A stretch of DNA of 64,000 bases, taken from assembly GCA_026119935.1 (NCBI GenBank), contig JALRMH010000035.1, positions 186,001-250,000 of the forward strand, in the 5' to 3' direction. A program made the position numbers and the translations under genes. Positions within the stretch are counted from its first letter, which is position 1; each line of letters starts with the position of its first letter. The notes beneath the pieces are model-generated. The model was not told where the DNA came from, made no database searches, and was given only the letters and a program-made list of their open reading frames with translations. Of this stretch, positions 37,084-47,402 are shown one piece after another. This DNA comes from Endothia cerciana (lineage: Eukaryota; Ascomycota; Sordariomycetes; Diaporthales; Cryphonectriaceae).

Positions 37084-38079
37084 ATTGCTACCCAGTACAC
37101 CTACCTGTACTTCCTCAGCTGTCTCACGTGCCACCCCGGGGATCGAGAGGTAGACGGTAGTAGGGGTGGGTGGGAACACACAGCCCATCTCGTCAGGCAA
37201 TCAACAACCCGGATGTCGGTCCCGCCGTATAGGTTGGCTCGGAATTGCAGCCGCAGCCTTGCCTTTTGTAGCACAATTTCCTGCGCGCGCGCCCTTGTCA
37301 TAGGGAAAGAAAGGGATCCGGATGTCGGGGATCAGGCGTGGGATTTGGGACGTGCTTGGTGGTGCGTGGAAGAGACCACCGGCCCCAGGTGCGTGAGCCA
37401 GCACCATGGCGACCTGAGCGGTTGATTGTGTGGGGACCGTCGTACAACAACTATGACCAGGCACCACTACGATGTTTGGTCGGCTTGCATGCCAGATACA
37501 AGATAGACGGGAAAGAGCAGAATACGGCTCGGGCTGGGCTCATCGAAATGCCTCAAGGGTATATTTTGGTCTGTTTGGATAATGCACGACCTCCCAAGAC
37601 GGCCCTTTCCCCCTTCCCCTCCTCCCCCCCCCCCCCCACCAAAAAAAAACCACCACTCATCCTCTACTGCACAACACTCGTAACTTTCAAGGTGCCGCGC
37701 CTGTCCTCGAGCTCAGACGGGATATCATTTCCCACAGGCGGCGCGGTCTAATTCAGCCCGGCCCACCCCACCCCTCGAAAGTTCGCACCAGAACAGCACA
37801 GGAACAAGTTCTTCTATAGTGCAGGGACAGGTCCCCGCGGAGACAATGCTGTGCTATGCCGGTGCCACGCCCGACCCGTTGCACCCGTGTGTAAGATCCG
37901 ACGCCATGCCATGATTGCGGTATCGTTGGACAAAAGAGATGGGGTATGATGACAAATGAAAAGCATATGTTCAGATAAGTAGTGAATGCTGGCAGCCAGC
38001 CCCGACCGCTCCTGCTCTCTTTGCCACGGTTGGTTCTCGTCGTGTCGTGACACCCTCCTCGTCAGTCACCCGTCTCGAC

Positions 38080-39958
38080 CTAGTAGGTCTCGCCCAGATC
38101 ACCAAACTGCATGGAAGGTTTCTTGACCACCTTCCTCGTGCTGATGCTCGGCCTCCTGAGATGGCCCTGCGGTGTTGCACTGGCCACGCTCGTCCGCCTG
38201 GACCCCGGCATCGGTATGCCAGTCGGCGTCGGAATGCCCGTACCGCCCTCCTGTCGGCTCAATGTCCCGCGCCGGCTCGGCGTCCTGTAAATCCTCTCCT
38301 CGGGTTCCTCCTCTTCCGCCGTGCTGTAGCTCATCGAGTGCCCGTGGAAGCTGTTGCCGAAGCTGGCCCGGCTGATAGGTCTGCCCAGCGGTGTGTACGC
38401 CGCGCCCGCTCTGCTACTCGGCCGGGGTGGCGCGATCATGTTATCGTAAAACCCATCGGCTCGGCTGGGCGGCCGCGCGTAGCTCGATGTGCTCGCTCGG
38501 CTGCTTGGTCGGCTTATCTCCGATGCGGAGTCGACAGGCCCGCGGTTTGGCAGAGGACCAAACGACAGCCTGCTGACGCCCGAGCTGCTCAGGCGAGGTA
38601 CGTGCCTGCCGTTGGCGCTCCTGTTGAACCCCAGCCCGGTGGGTGTCGACTCATCTGGCGCCGTTGCACTCGTTGAAACAGACGAGACTGATCCCGGTCC
38701 CCTCTTGCGCGATCTTACCGTGATGTTGGCAGTCTCGAGGACAGCCGACCGAGGCGAAGCACGGGGTGGTGTTGGGTTGGGGGCAGGAAGCTTGGAGCGA
38801 GCAGACTGCACGCGGGCCTCGAGACGCTGCATCTGTGCAGTAAGTGATCGGATGTGGGTGAGTGAAGTAGACGGGGGTATCCCCCTCGCTGGACCACGAC
38901 CGGGTGGTGGCCTCGAGGTGCTCGATCGAGGTGCCGGGGTGGTACGCAGCGTCGTGTTTGTGGCGGATCGGGTCGGTGGCCGCGATGACGCAGAGGACGA
39001 GAGTCTTGGCCTCCGCGTGCCACCGGCGTCCACCGAGGGTAGCCTGGACCCCTTGGGCTTTGACCCAGGCACGGGTGTCTTGATCGGTGGTACCCTTGTC
39101 TTGGGGAGGGGCGGAGGGGCAGAAGCATCGGACATGGGAGGCGATGGCGGCTCATTGACAGGAGTCTTGGAAGATGACACGGACGAGGTCTCGGGCGGCG
39201 TGGGGTTGAGTGGTGAGCTGGCGCCCGACATCGCGCTGCTATCGAAGATGGGACTCGCTGGTATGGAGAGGTCGGTGGAGATGGTGGACAGATGGCGCCC
39301 CTCTTGCTTCTTGAGCTTGTCTTGTAGGATCTCGGCCTCGATCTTGAGGTCGGAGAGTTCTTCTCGTAGCCGCTGTGCCTCTATCCTGAGCTGTTCTCTC
39401 TCCTGCTCGCCAATCTTGATCTCCTCCTCCAGCATGACCGCCTTCTCGATAGCTGCATTATACTTCGACTCGAGGTCCTCCAGGGAAGAGGTGGTGTGTC
39501 GTGCCTGTCGCTCGAAGTCATCGTTGACAACTTCTATATCGCGCAGCTTGTGTTGCAGCGTCCGGTTCGTATCCCTCAGGGTCGTGATCTCCTTCTCCAG
39601 GGTATTCTGGGCGGCGTTGGCCTCGTGCTTGGACTCCTTGTATTTCCTCTGCAAGGGGCGGGGCGGTCAGCGATGGAGAACGCTCCGAGAAAGGGAAGCC
39701 CGGCTCATCAGGGGCTATGCGCACCTTCCACTCGTCGACCTCGTAGTTAAGGCTCTCGGCCTTCTCGCGCAGCGAGTTCTCCCTCTTCTCTGCGGCCTCC
39801 AGGTCCTTTTCAAGCTCCGATTCGAGTTCTTGGCTGGAGACCCTAAACTCTGTAAGCTCTGTTTCGAGCTGCTCGTATTGTGATTTGTACCATGCGACCT
39901 GGTCTTCGAGGGATGCCTCTCCGCCGGGCGGCGACGAGGGTGGTTCCGAGATGGACAT
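38080..39958 (-). CDS. nudE: NudE/RO-11 dynein-pathway coiled-coil protein
   Basis: Two exons (39725-39958 and 38080-39648) are joined in phase across a 76-bp intron, about 600 residues. The ATG at 39958 was chosen because it directly precedes the conserved head (LEDQVAWYKSQYEQLETELT). A long parallel coiled coil covers about residues 15-210 (VDEWK|RKYKESKHEANAAQ, LRDTNRTLQHKLRDIEVVND, IGEQEREQLRIEAQRLREEL). A Ser/Pro/Arg-rich tail with a short second helix (LTAQMQRLEARVQSAR) follows. NudE proteins bind LIS1/NudF and dynein and support nuclear migration and retrograde transport along microtubules; filamentous-fungal members have this head and disordered-tail design. No break was seen. Confidence 0.93.
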
Positions 39959-41694
39959 GGCGACAGCGTGCTGGATTTGAGCAGTAAGGGAATTCGTCGG
40001 CGGTGACGAGGTCGTCACTCGCGAGAGCGTCGCATGTGGATTTCGTTAACAATACCGTGCGGGTGTGGATAGGACCATCGGCAGAGGGTGGCCTGGTCGC
40101 GATGCGCCTCGTCGAGTCGATAAGGAGTAGGGAAAAGGGGGTCGTCGGCGATAACAAGGGATCGTGGGGCGTCGGAAGTTGTTGGAAAGTATGAGGGTGC
40201 GACAATGAGAGAAGGAAAGGCTGGAAGCAATGAAAGGTCGTTGACGGCCCTCAGCGAAGAGATGCGATGCCGATGGGCTGGTCTGCGAGAAGTTGGCCTG
40301 TTTCAGTCAGGACCATGGGTCATGTGAAGGGTTCGCTGCGGATCATGCGCAAGGTGACAGGCCCGCAGAGCGTGACAAGTGAGTCTTCAGGAGGTTAAGC
40401 TAGGGACGTACCTCGCTCCTCGTAGTCGCGCCCGCAGAAACAGAGGGGTTAGGCTGGGCTCTGAATCCGACTGCCGCGGTCGCCGCTGGGGCTGTAGCTG
40501 TCCCTCGGGTGTCGTAGGCTGTTGGGAGCCTACCTACTTACCGTCTTGTCGCGACCATGAGGCTGTCGATGAGCCCTGTCGCGTGAGGTTGAGGTCGCAG
40601 GTTGAGTGTTGGTCGCGGTTGTCGGTTGTCGCAGCCTGCAGCAAGCATATGAGAGGATGACGGACCCCCGGGAAACAGCGTCCAAGCGCCTCTTTTGGTC
40701 TCATTTGTTTCTGTTCCTGCTCCTGTTGACTCTCCTTGGGACAGGCATGACGCTAGCCAAATCAGGTTAGCCGTCCCTGCCCACCAGCATCTGCGCCGCT
40801 ACTGCCGCTGTCAAGGGCAACAATGCACTGCCGAGCTGCTGAGTCATCCAGTGCGAAGCCATCAGCTCTACTCGCATCATCCAACTCAACAACATCCAAT
40901 CTGCCTCTGCATACACGATGGATTCGATCCTCTTTCTTCTCATGATCTACCACAGTAGATACATACTAGCAGAAGGTGTCACCTACATCACTTTCAAAAA
41001 TTGCCTTGTTGTCAATGCGTCATGCCCTTCGTGCTTCATGTTGCATTGCATAGTCTTTAACCGTTCAAAGCTCAGCCTGAACACGTCCACTGCATTACTA
41101 CGATACGTTCCTACGCAGGGTGGGTCTCACGTCAGGATCGATGCTTGCACGGCCGAGATGCGCATGAAGCGGGCCACCCATGGGCCCGAAGATCGCTTCT
41201 AGATCCTTCCGCCACTGCCGTACGAGCCTTGTCACGGCGATGATGGACTGACCGTGCCGGGGCCAGTCGGGCCTGAATGACCGCAAGAATCATGTGAGGA
41301 CAGACAGACAGACAGACGCCTTTCCACTGCCGAAGTCGCAAGTTGCTGCTCTCCTGTCCATCAGACATCCTAGTTACCACGAGCTTTGACAATTGGGCGC
41401 TGGCTCTACCTCCGCTGTCCTGTCTCGGCTGACTAGTCAGTTTCTCTTTGAATGAAGTGGTGTCCGCCTCTCCAGGCCGTTGGGCCCTTCCTCGAGGTTC
41501 ACCGTCCCCAGGATCACCTGAAATCACCGCATTGCCCGTCCTTGAAGCTGGCGTCAGCGTGTGTAATATGGTGGGTGATCTCCAAATCCTCGGACAGATG
41601 CTACTCTTCCGTCGGGGAATTTTACTGCCACCGACGTGGAGTTGTTTGGCGTCTCGTTGCTGACCACGACAGGATCAACAATCTCGCCATCCTT
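39959..41694. other. Intergenic region upstream of nudE
   Basis: This holds the nudE promoter side and the 3' flank of the fucosidase-like pseudogene. There is a small ACAG-type repeat at 41299-41315. No frame here is convincing. Confidence 0.5.
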
Positions 41695-43871
41695 CTATTC
41701 GAATGACACCGTCCAGCCCTCGCGGACATGAAGTCCCGTCAGCTTGCCGTGAGACCACTCCTTCGGGCAAGCTGGCAACAATGTCACGCCTGCTTCGTAC
41801 AGACCTGGCTCCCACCGCCGCGCAAGACATTCAAGGATTCCGGCGCAGCCTCCAAAGTTACCGTCGATCTGGAAGGGAGGGTGGTTGTCGAGCATGTTCG
41901 GGAGGGTCGAATCCCGAAGCAGAAGGTCCATATGCTTGCCACACCCCTCGGGGTCCCTCAGCCGGGCGTGCATGCACAGCAGCCAGGCCCGGCTCCAGCC
42001 GGTATGGCCTCCTCCATGCGCCGCCCTCCTCGCGAGCACCTTCCTTGCTGCCTCCAGCTCTTCAGGGGTGCGGATGTTGTTTCCTGGGTATAGGCCGAAG
42101 TGGTGAGATACATGTCTGTGGCCTGGTTCAAGCTCGTCATAATCCCTCAAGCCCCATTCTTGGATCAGACCTCGCTCATTGATCTGTACGGGGGGCAGCC
42201 TCGCTGTTTCGACCTTCTCGGCAAGCGGGTGCTCACCTCCGTACAGCTTCTCAACCGTCCACAGGAAGTACTCGAAGGCCATATCCACGATACTGATATC
42301 TATGGTTGACCCTTCACAGAGAATGCCGGGTTTTCCATTCGACACAAAGGTATTCTCAGGTGACAACGATGGGTTCGTGACAAGGTACCTGCCGCACTCC
42401 GAAGGGATAAGGAAGTCCAACAGGAACTCCACGCAGCCCTCGAGGATAGGCGCAAGGCGCTCGTGCAGGGCTCGGTCATACCGCTCTCGCACCAACTTCA
42501 TCATGTCGATACATATCCAGACGCCCCCCAGGGGCCACAAAGTCGCTGGCATCCACCGGTCCTGGGGGTCCGTGTCCGCCCATATATCGGTATTGTGGTG
42601 AGCACACCAACCCCTGCAACCGTACATGACCTGTGCTGTCTCGCGGCCCCTCTCCGCCATTCGTTCTAGCAGGTCTACGAGCGGTATGGCGCATTCCAAG
42701 AGGTTGCTCGCGGCACGGGCCAGTAGTTCATCTGGATGTTGATGTTGATGGTGTATTTTGAACCCCAGGGCGGAGCAGACGAGGGATTCCATATACCTTG
42801 AAGGTTGGCCGGGAGGGCCTTGTGGCTTTCCCGGCTGCACGAGATCAGCAGATATCGACCAAAGTTGTGACATAGTGCAACAAGCCCTGGGTCGCGCTGG
42901 TTCTTGATACGTTCGTCGGTGGGGACGTCCGGATTCTCTGGCCACATGCGCAGGCTGACGCGGTCGAAAAGAGAGCGGTAGTCCGCTATGTGCCTGGCAA
43001 GGAGTTCCTCCCAGCTCTGCTGAAGGGCTTTGTCCACATCCGTTACGGCAGCCTCCTCAGTAGCCTTTGTCCGATACGCCGTCTGGGCGCCAATTGCGAT
43101 CGTACATGCAGCAGAGTTCACGATCAGGCAGTTGCCGACGGCCTCGACGGAGCCACCATCGTGGCCGTCATCGCACCGGATGCCTAGCACCAGAGCCAGC
43201 CTGTTGCTATTGCTGCCACCCGGTATGGCTCGCAACACAATACGATTCTCTGCCGCGTTGATAGAGTCAACAAACTCGTTCGTCTCCCATTCGATCTCGC
43301 TGGCGCGGTCGAGGCGCACAACAAACTGGATTCTTCGGCTTGCCTTGACACTCATCGACAAAATTTGGTCCGGGAAGCTTGCGATGACATCGCGCCTGAC
43401 CGTCACTGGCTTCCCGAGAGAACCATCAGCGCCCTCCGTACTGTGAAACACATACTCAGTCTTGCAGACCGACTGCGATATGTCCAAACTCCTCGCGTAG
43501 TCCACTGCGCTTTCATGGTTGAACTCCACACTACAAGTTCCCAGAGGCTCGTAATGTCTCATGCTCGCCGGCGTCGCGAAGAAGGCCGTCCGGACTAGCT
43601 CTTCAGCTTTGTCATGCTGTCCCTCACGGATCAGCTGCCGAAACAGTGGCAGATTTCGAAGGGCGTCCCGTGGCTTGCGGTCCTGCGGTCCGCCATACCA
43701 GACAGAGTTCTCGTTCAACTGCAAGAGTTCCGTGTCAGTCCGGCCATGAATCATAGCGCCGAGGCGGCCGTTGCCGATGGGGAGTGCTTGAGACCATTTC
43801 GTGGACGGCTCGTTGTAATGCAGGCACGGCGACTGGGATGTGCGAAAGCTCTGTGGAGGGTCCGAATCCAT
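41695..43871 (-). pseudogene. GH95 alpha-L-fucosidase-like gene with a frameshift
   Basis: From the ATG at 43871 one frame gives the N-terminal GH95 beta-sandwich (WSQALPIGNGRLGAMIHG, LQLNENSVWYGGP) and the start of the (alpha/alpha)6 barrel through INIQMNYWPV. The rest of the barrel continues in another frame to the stop at 41695: CAIPLVDLLERMAERG, IQEWGLRDYDEL, GHRHVSHHFGLYPG and PPFQIDGNFGG. The switch falls at about 42708-42719 and needs one added base (or two lost); no intron of usable size fits. Repaired length would be about 725 residues, near normal. GH95 enzymes remove alpha-1,2-linked L-fucose or L-galactose by inversion. There is no signal peptide, suggesting an intracellular enzyme. 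The flanking transporter is also broken, which favours true decay over a sequencing slip. Confidence 0.85.
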
Positions 43872-43975
43872 GTTGGTTCGGGAGGTTTTGGGACGAGTCT
43901 GAGGAAGCTTGTCGTAATACACGCGAGGCGATTGGGATGTGCGAAAGCTCTATGGACAGTCCAAATCCATGTTGC
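43812..43975. repeat. Imperfect tandem duplication at the 5' end of the GH95 gene
   Basis: A segment of about 60 bp starting at 43815 recurs 99 bp further on, starting at 43914. Each copy contains the start codon and first codons of the fucosidase-like gene on the minus strand (ATG at 43871 and at 43970). Most differences are G/A or C/T transitions. In the upstream copy the codon matching CAG (Gln) of the gene is TAG. Confidence 0.75.
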
Positions 43976-44773
43976 CTCGATCCATACTGCTACTATGTAG
44001 GACCACTCAGCAGTGGGCTCGGAACTACGCGCCGCAATCCTGAAAAGCTAGCTGTGTCAGCATCTCGATCAAGTCTTCTACGAATGGGATCTGATCACCG
44101 CTTATGTATGGCGTGAGCAGTTGACCGAAAGAATACCCGTCGGCTCGTTGGACAGAGCAGCGATACTACTTGCAGTTCCCCGCGACTTTTCCTCGTCTAT
44201 CGAGAGGCTAATACAATCTGACCCCAAGGGGAATTCTGCAGCCTGTGGGGTAAACCCCGGCCGCCTGCACGACCTCACCTTCCCCCCCTCCAGAAACCCC
44301 ACAGATCACGAGGCGGCCTGGGGAACGCCGTCCAATGGCAACCCATCGCCTCATGGGATGCTGCTGTGGATGCCCTCACCCCCGGGTCTCCCAGCGGAGG
44401 CAGTGCGCCGTATGGTCCGGACCTGGCTGGTTGGTCCGAAGGAAACTGATCCAAGCACGTTCTGGGCCCAAGTTCTGGGGATCAGGTTGCAGGCGCAGGG
44501 TACGCAATCCGTCTGAAAGGGCAGACGTGCCACCACTTTGAGCGCTTGTAGAACCGCTCTCAGAGCCTAGACCAAAGTGCTTTGGTCACCGGGCTGGTGA
44601 GGGTTCCAGGAGCCTGGGACTGATAAGCCTGCTCCCATCCTATATATGTGAGCCGATCTCACAATGTCACCTTACATGCAGTCCTTCCGCCCTCCTCCTG
44701 TTCACCTGGGCTGAGTCCAGCGAGCACAGTCTGCACTTTTCTCTGCCTGGGAAGCAGGACAAGTCCGCCAAGC
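43976..44773. other. Divergent promoter region, GH95 / sugar transporter
   Basis: About 800 bp lies between two gene starts facing away from each other. No coding frame is credible. A TATA-like TATATATG lies at 44641-44648, 126 bp before the transporter ATG. Confidence 0.5.
44641..44648 (+). promoter_or_regulatory. TATA-like box
   Basis: TATATATG, suitably placed upstream of the transporter start at 44774. Confidence 0.4.
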
Positions 44774-46044
44774 ATGGTTACCCGCGTCGATTCAACAACT
44801 AAGACCGAGACCGATATCCACCACCAAGATGTCCGTGAGGCTGAAAAGCTGGGCGTCGAGGTCGACGAGGTGGTCGTCACCCGCATATCGGACGAAGACT
44901 TGATGCGTATTTCTCAAGACTGTCTTGACATGCACTCCAGAACGGGCTTCCATATCGTACTAATCACTTTGGTCATGGGCTTTAATATGGCTGGGTAGAT
45001 GTCCAGTATCTGCAAGGGCTCAACAGGTAGACGCTGACAATCATGCTAGGTACGGTGTGGACCAGTGGCGTATACCCCTGATCTTCGAGGCATTCTTTCC
45101 GCTTCTCACTTGCATTACCATCTACTGGTGGTGCCCGGAGTCTCCTCGTTACCTCGTTATGAAGGGTCGACGCGAAGAGGCCCGCCGTGTTATCGCCAGG
45201 TACATGACCACGATTTGACGCGCCAATCGTGCCGCTCGTCCTCCAGCAGATGGAGGATTCGATCGAGTCCGGCCAGACAGGTGTGCGGGCGGCCTACGAC
45301 TTCCATGTCTTCTTTACGAGAGCTGTTCGCTACCGCACACTTGTGCTCGTGCTTTACTCCATATTCCAGCAGTGGAACGGCGGCGCCATCATCTCTTACT
45401 ACCTGTCTCCCGCGCTTGACACTATCGGTATCACCGCGTCCCTCCCGCAGCTTGGCATCAACTTGGGCTCGACCTGCACCTACTTCATCTTCGAGTTCAT
45501 CGGGTCGTTCCTCGTCGATATCTTCCGGCGGCGCACGCTTATCATAACCAGCTTGATTACGTTCATTGTGACGCAGACACTGGTGACTATTACCAGCTGG
45601 CAATACTCAGTGTCCAATTCCCACGCCACTGCCGTGCTAACCATCGTCTGGGTCTTCATCTATCAGATGTGTTCCGCGTCCCTCATCGCAACCATGCACA
45701 ACCTCTGCCCCGTGGAGATCCTCTCTCTCCCACTCAGGGCGAAGGGCATGGGCTTCTACAACATGGTGCAAGGCGCGGCAGGCGTAGTGCAGAGCTACGG
45801 GATCAGCGTGGGGATTGAGAAGGTCGGGTACAAGATCTGGGTCGTGTACATCGTGTACAACACTCTGCAGCTCATCGCGGCGTATTTTGTCTTCTCTGAG
45901 ACGAGCAAGCTGTCGCTCGAGGAGATCGATACCATCTTCGAGACGCCTGGCGCGCACCCCGTCACTTTGAGTAAGAAGATCAATAAGGCGAAGAGGGAGA
46001 GGGAGAAGGCAGACCGGGAAGCGTTAGTCAGCTGTAGCGCCTGA
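44774..46044 (+). pseudogene. MFS sugar transporter lacking TM2-TM5, with a frameshift
   Basis: Exon 1 (44774-44994) encodes the charged N-terminus and helix 1 (HIVLITLVMGFNMAGYGVD after splicing). A 55-bp intron ends at 45049. The next exon passes directly from YGVD to QWRIPLIFEAFFPLL, which in sugar porters lies at helix 6, followed by the loop motif PESPRYL. Helices 2-5 with the GR-type signature loops are missing, about 130-150 residues. A second defect follows: the frame hits TGA at 45216 and the protein resumes one frame over from about 45219 (PLVLQQMEDSIESGQ), then runs through helices 7-12 to the stop at 46044 (ISYYLSPALDT, PVEILSLPLRAKGMG, and the SLEEIDTIFE tail). Intact relatives import hexoses or beta-galactosides by proton symport. 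This copy cannot make a full transporter. Confidence 0.85.
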
Positions 46045-46913
46045 AAAGGCGGAATATTGACGTAGGGGTTCCGATATTGAGCTATCGATGCATCTATAAT
46101 GGGAGGAGATACTCGTGCTTCTTGTGACCACAGGTACTCCTAGGTACACAGGGGTGCGCCTAGTCAAGTCCACTGATTCATGGGCAACCCCGATCCGTTC
46201 TGACGAGGAAAAGTCACAGTGAAAGTGCCGTGGGCGGATATGGAGGTGGCAACAGCCAGCTCGCCTTAGGATATGCATGACGCGACCTATCGCAATCGTC
46301 TTGTACGCGGTGGTCACAGCCATAACGGGACCCCAATGCACTGAACCCAAAAGCTACAGCCTCAAAGGGCTCAGATATCTAGCCCTCTTAAGTTGGCAGG
46401 TCAACGGCTCCAGCTGGGGGTTGTCACTGATTTTGAGTGCCGTGACATTTTCAAAGTACGCATCTATAGAGAAATTCCACGGGAGCTAGTTGACTAGTTT
46501 TCCAGTTTGTTTGACATAAACCAAAGTATATATCATGACCCCTGTAGGGGATGTCATGTAGGGACCAAGATATAAATTAGGTTGTCTTGTCCTCTTTTGC
46601 TCAAGTCCCACAATCTAGCTGGCAATCTGTAGTGTGACCCATGATTCCATGCACGTGTTACGTGCCATTCACGTGCCACACTGCGTCTTCCCTCTATGCT
46701 CCCAAGAAAGAATGAAAGAGAGGGGAAAAGGAAAGAAGAAGGTAAGAAAGGGTCCTGTCATCCCACTCAAGTTGGCAGTTTCGTAGCGCTGGCCGCATGA
46801 TCGGATTTATACAGTCCCAGGCATGTAAAGCCCCGCCGCTTCTATTCGGCGCAAAATCCGTCTCTCGGAAGAAGCTTAAGCATGTATCAGCACCTGAGGT
46901 AACTCTCAAGACG
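46045..46913. other. Spacer between transporter relic and velvet gene
   Basis: If the velvet gene has a second exon, the minus strand from about 46693 to 46880 would be coding. Otherwise no feature was seen. It contains a purine-rich tract at 46703-46740. Confidence 0.4.
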
Positions 46914-47402
46914 TTAGGGGGGCTTACAAGGTCTTTCCGGTCGACGGGCGTCGGCAACCACGGTGAACTGCCTAGTGGATATTCCACCAACATTCACGGC
47001 CGTGCTTGCTTCGTCTGGAGACATCGTTAGAGAGCTGACGACGATGTTCAAGAAGAATGTACCCTCCACCCCGACCGTGACTGGGTCAAAGATGAAATAC
47101 AGCCACTGTTCACCGCGCGAACTGCTGCTACTTCCACCGTGGCTGGAACTTGCCGTCTCCGTGAGGAATTGGGCTGAGGCATTCCAGTTGCCGGCTAGCC
47201 AGGACGTGCAGTCATCCATGTTGGAGGAGTAGAGCATGGCGGTTGCGAAGAACTGTCTCGAGTTGTTGTAGTAGTCGACGAGAAGCTGGGGGTCCCGGGT
47301 GCGGGCCACGACGGGCGGGATCAAGCATCGGTTAACTCCAACGATCCGCGGAGGCTGAACCGCGATTTCGATATTGGCCAGAGCCGTCTGGCTAGATGCC
47401 AT
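46914..47402 (-). CDS. Short single-domain velvet protein
   Basis: A 162-residue frame starting MASSQTALANIEIAVQPPR. It shows the velvet fold in order: the first strand with QPPR (EIAVQPPRIVGVN), PPVV, a middle segment (FFATAMLYSSNMDD), then WLYFIFDPVTVGVEGTFFLN, which matches the core W-x-Y-F-x-F-D-x-T-V-x-x-x-G-x-F of velvet regulators, and ISTRQFTVV near the end. Velvet proteins bind DNA as dimers and couple development with secondary metabolism. Most are 350-600 residues; this one is little more than the domain. A donor GTAAGC at about 46921 with branch CTAAC and acceptor CTCAG (ending about 46885) could add about 60 residues, ending at 46694. It has no known orthologous name (VeA, VelB, VosA, VelC) from sequence alone. 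Confidence 0.75.
   Translation of the reverse strand: MASSQTALANIEIAVQPPRIVGVNRCLIPPVVARTRDPQLLVDYYNNSRQFFATAMLYSSNMDDCTSWLAGNWNASAQFLTETASSSHGGSSSSSRGEQWLYFIFDPVTVGVEGTFFLNIVVSSLTMSPDEASTAVNVGGISTRQFTVVADARRPERPCKPP

Larger units (their letters stand above)
33506..38079. other. Gene-free, repeat-rich upstream region of ACC gene
   Basis: About 4.6 kb lies between the ACC leader and the 3' end of nudE. Open frames are numerous on both strands but are compositional (Gly/Pro/Ser runs, poly-Gln or poly-Leu from microsatellites), and none has a domain. It carries CA-type, TGGC, CCG and CTG microsatellites, G-runs and several A/T tracts. It probably contains the ACC promoter and perhaps a leader exon. 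Confidence 0.55.

Noticed and set aside
34594..37090. CRISPR-like or regularly spaced repeats
   Set aside because: These are simple microsatellites without unique spacers; a fungal genome is not expected to hold CRISPR arrays.
38489..39883. 464-codon open frame on the plus strand
   Set aside because: Antisense to nudE exon 2 and crosses its intron. Its apparent repeats mirror the Ser/Pro/Arg tail of NudE.
45200..45246. A 47-bp intron in the transporter (GTACAT..CCAG)
   Set aside because: Removing it leaves the wrong phase, and the sequence inside it encodes the family segment before PLVLQQMED, so a frameshift explains the data better.
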